A stretch of DNA of 64,000 nt. Origin: JAGTRP01 sp035255045. Its GTDB lineage: Bacteria; Pseudomonadota; Gammaproteobacteria; Burkholderiales; Rhodocyclaceae. Both the position numbers and the translations under genes were made by a program. Position 1 is the stretch's first letter. Each line of letters begins with the position of its first letter. The DNA lies in the NCBI GenBank assembly GCA_035255045.1, contig DATFAA010000007.1, forward strand, positions 62,001 through 126,000, read 5' to 3'. Under the pieces are notes generated by a model. It made no database searches. It saw only the letters and a program-made list of their open reading frames with translations, and was not told where the DNA came from. Of the stretch, positions 61,169 to 64,000 are shown in pieces.

Positions 61169-61211
61169 CTCCTTGCACGTCTCAAGCCCGCAGCACTCTT
61201 CACGCAAGGAG
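61169..61211 (+). promoter_or_regulatory. Shine-Dalgarno-sequestering hairpin of the TPP riboswitch
   Basis: CTCCTTGC (61169-61176) is perfectly complementary to GCAAGGAG (61204-61211), which contains the thiC ribosome binding site AAGGAG. Closing this stem would block translation. AGGGA at 61149-61153, within the aptamer's 3' end, can instead pair with TCCCT at 61166-61170, which overlaps the anti-SD strand, giving a plausible ligand-free anti-sequestering form. There is no T-run, so control is probably translational. Confidence 0.75.
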
Positions 61212-61220
61212 CTTCAACCC

Positions 61221-63137
<1,917 letters not shown>

Positions 63138-63139
63138 CC

Positions 63140-63379
63140 CTGGACTGCCGCCCAGGCTGCGGGGCGTGCTGCATCGCCCCCTCCATCTCCTCGCTGGACA
63201 AGCCGGCAGGCACGGCCTGCCGGCACCTCACCGAGGACCGGCGCTGTGCCATTTTCGGCCGGCCGGAAAGGCCGTCCTGCTGCGCCGGCCTGCAGCCTTC
63301 CGAGGAGATGTGCGGTAGTGATCGGGAGTATGCCCTTACCTGGCTCACCGCATTGGAGCGGGCCACCCGGCCGGGATAA
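63140..63379 (+). CDS. YkgJ-type cysteine-cluster protein, CTG start
   Basis: The 79-residue product reads (M)DCRPGCGACCIAPSISS, then CRHLTEDRRCAIFGRPERPSCCAGLQPSEEMCG, with eight or more Cys in the CxxCxxCC pattern of zinc/iron-binding YkgJ proteins. No ATG, GTG or TTG is available in frame near its N terminus. CTG at 63140 has GGAAGG seven bases upstream, and family members begin right before CRPGCGACC, so this CTG is the most likely start; CTG at 63134 overlapping the thiC stop is the alternative. The stop codon lies inside the terminator stem that follows. Confidence 0.75.
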   Translation: MDCRPGCGACCIAPSISSLDKPAGTACRHLTEDRRCAIFGRPERPSCCAGLQPSEEMCGSDREYALTWLTALERATRPG

Positions 63380-63396
63380 AATCCCGGCTCTTTTTT
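63371..63396 (+). terminator. Rho-independent terminator of thiC-ykgJ operon
   Basis: CCGGGAT (63371-63377) and ATCCCGG (63381-63387) form a perfect stem on an AAA loop, followed by CTCTTTTTT. The TAA stop of the preceding gene (63377-63379) sits at the top of the stem, so terminator and coding sequence overlap. Confidence 0.88.
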
Positions 63397-63409
63397 CCCG
63401 GACACCGCC

Positions 63410-64000
63410 ATGGATTCGCTACTGCTCGTCAAAGCCCTCATTCTCGGTATCGTCGAAGGGCTGACCGAGTTCCTGCCGGTATCCTCCACCGGCCACCTCA
63501 TCCTGGCCGGCGAACTGCTCAACTTCAACGACGAGCGGGGCAAGCTGTTCGAGATCGTCATCCAGTCCGGCGCCATCCTGGCGGTGGTGTGGGAATACCG
63601 GGCCAAGCTCGCCGACGTCTTCGGCAACGCCTTCAGCGACCGCAAGGCCCAGAAGTTCATCCTCAACGTGGCCGTCGCCTTCCTGCCCCTGGCCATCCTG
63701 GGCCTGCTCTTCGGCAAGGCCATCAAGGCCCACCTGTTCAATTCCACCACCGTCGCCACCACCTTCATCCTGGGGGCCTTCATCATCCTCTGGGCGGAAC
63801 GGCGCCAGCACCGCATCCGCGTGGAATCGGTGGACGACATGACCGTCCTCGACGCCTTCAAGCTCGGCATCGCCCAGGCCTTCGCCCTCATCCCGGGCAC
63901 CTCCCGCTCCGGCGCCACCATCATCGGCGGCCTGCTCTTCGGCCTGTCCCGCAAGGCGGCCACCGAGTTCTCCTTCTTCCTCGCCATCCCCACCCTGATC
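63410..64000 (+). CDS. uppP: Undecaprenyl-diphosphatase, 5' part only
   Basis: UppP (BacA) recycles the undecaprenyl carrier by removing a phosphate on the periplasmic side. The first 197 residues are visible before the window ends. Both family motifs are present: LGIVEGLTEFLPVSSTGHLIL, with the catalytic Glu pair region, and ALIPGTSRSGATIIGGLLFGLSRKAATEFSFFLAIP. The start at 63410 follows the thiC-ykgJ terminator by 13 bases, so its promoter must overlap that region or it relies on read-through. Normal family length is about 270, so only the last part is missing. Confidence 0.96.
   Translation, partial: MDSLLLVKALILGIVEGLTEFLPVSSTGHLILAGELLNFNDERGKLFEIVIQSGAILAVVWEYRAKLADVFGNAFSDRKAQKFILNVAVAFLPLAILGLLFGKAIKAHLFNSTTVATTFILGAFIILWAERRQHRIRVESVDDMTVLDAFKLGIAQAFALIPGTSRSGATIIGGLLFGLSRKAATEFSFFLAIPTLI

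Noticed and set aside
59733..61220. Upstream extension of the thiC open frame
   Set aside because: The frame is open for about 500 codons before the thiC ATG but runs antisense to the carbonic anhydrase and through the riboswitch. The ribosome binding site and family start fix the real ATG at 61221.

Overview
The window is GC-rich (roughly two thirds G+C by eye), gene-dense DNA from a proteobacterial chromosome. It is most likely betaproteobacterial, with Rhodocyclales (Azospira/Azonexus-like) as my best guess. The reasons are the gene orders birA-coaX, glnA-DUF4124-ntrB-ntrC, accB-accC-prmA-DUF3426, olsB next to a PlsC-type acyltransferase, and waaC-waaA converging on tolC-rhodanese-pcm; a CIRCE element in front of rpoH; and a cytochrome-oxidase assembly set of betaproteobacterial type. 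No rRNA, tRNA, insertion sequence, prophage or CRISPR array was seen. The genus-level placement is inference.

Layout. 0-2.3 kb: a YdjI/SPFH-type gene cut by the window edge, a DUF350 membrane protein, coaX and birA. 2.3-7.6 kb: a degenerate J-domain membrane protein, then the nitrogen-control block ntrC, ntrB, DUF4124 and glnA, with a sigma-54 promoter and two NtrC boxes upstream of glnA. 7.5-13.3 kb: a cation efflux protein, rhodanese, nadA, a YbhP-like/ClsB pair and gluQ. 13.4-21.1 kb: an Aer-like energy-taxis receptor with an FNR-type box, a decayed zinc alcohol dehydrogenase pseudogene and a complete ba3-type oxidase operon with three multiheme cytochromes c. 21.2-26.4 kb: a HEPN-like membrane protein, rhlE, yegD, a DHFR-fold protein behind an 18-bp tandem repeat, and rpoH behind a perfect CIRCE element. 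26.4-39.9 kb: a Sco protein, a first aa3-type oxidase operon (coxB-ctaD-ctaG-coxC) followed by surf1, a thioredoxin-fold assembly protein, ctaB and ctaA, then a second aa3-type operon (coxB-ctaD-coxC). 40-49 kb: mpl, a TlpA-like thioredoxin, aroQ, accBC, prmA, a DUF3426 zinc-ribbon protein, a PfkB kinase, a glycine-zipper lipoprotein and an ornithine-lipid pair (olsB and a PlsC-type acyltransferase). 49.8-60.9 kb: apaH, glmS, a UDP-glucuronate epimerase, LPS genes (waaE-like, waaC, waaA), tolC-rhodanese-pcm, a TetR regulator and an alpha-carbonic anhydrase with an extra N-terminal domain. 61-64 kb: a TPP riboswitch, thiC, a short Cys-rich protein and the start of uppP.

How it fits together. 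The central theme is aerobic respiration: three heme-copper oxidases, four further cytochromes c or cytochrome domains, heme A synthesis (ctaB, ctaA), copper delivery (Sco, Cox11) and SURF1 lie within 24 kb, next to an energy-taxis receptor. The second theme is the cell envelope (LPS core, ornithine lipid, cardiolipin, peptidoglycan recycling, TolC, UppP).

The points most worth a second look are: the first aa3 oxidase has lost the K-channel lysine that the second keeps; the ADH pseudogene carries a premature stop and two deletions; a perfect anti-Shine-Dalgarno hairpin follows the TPP aptamer; two genes lack ordinary start codons and appear to use CTG; a long palindrome abuts the olsB start codon; and several protein families show a missing catalytic or hallmark residue. 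No intergenic stretch exceeds about 300 bases; the largest (60948-61220) holds the riboswitch. I found no wholly new multi-gene system.
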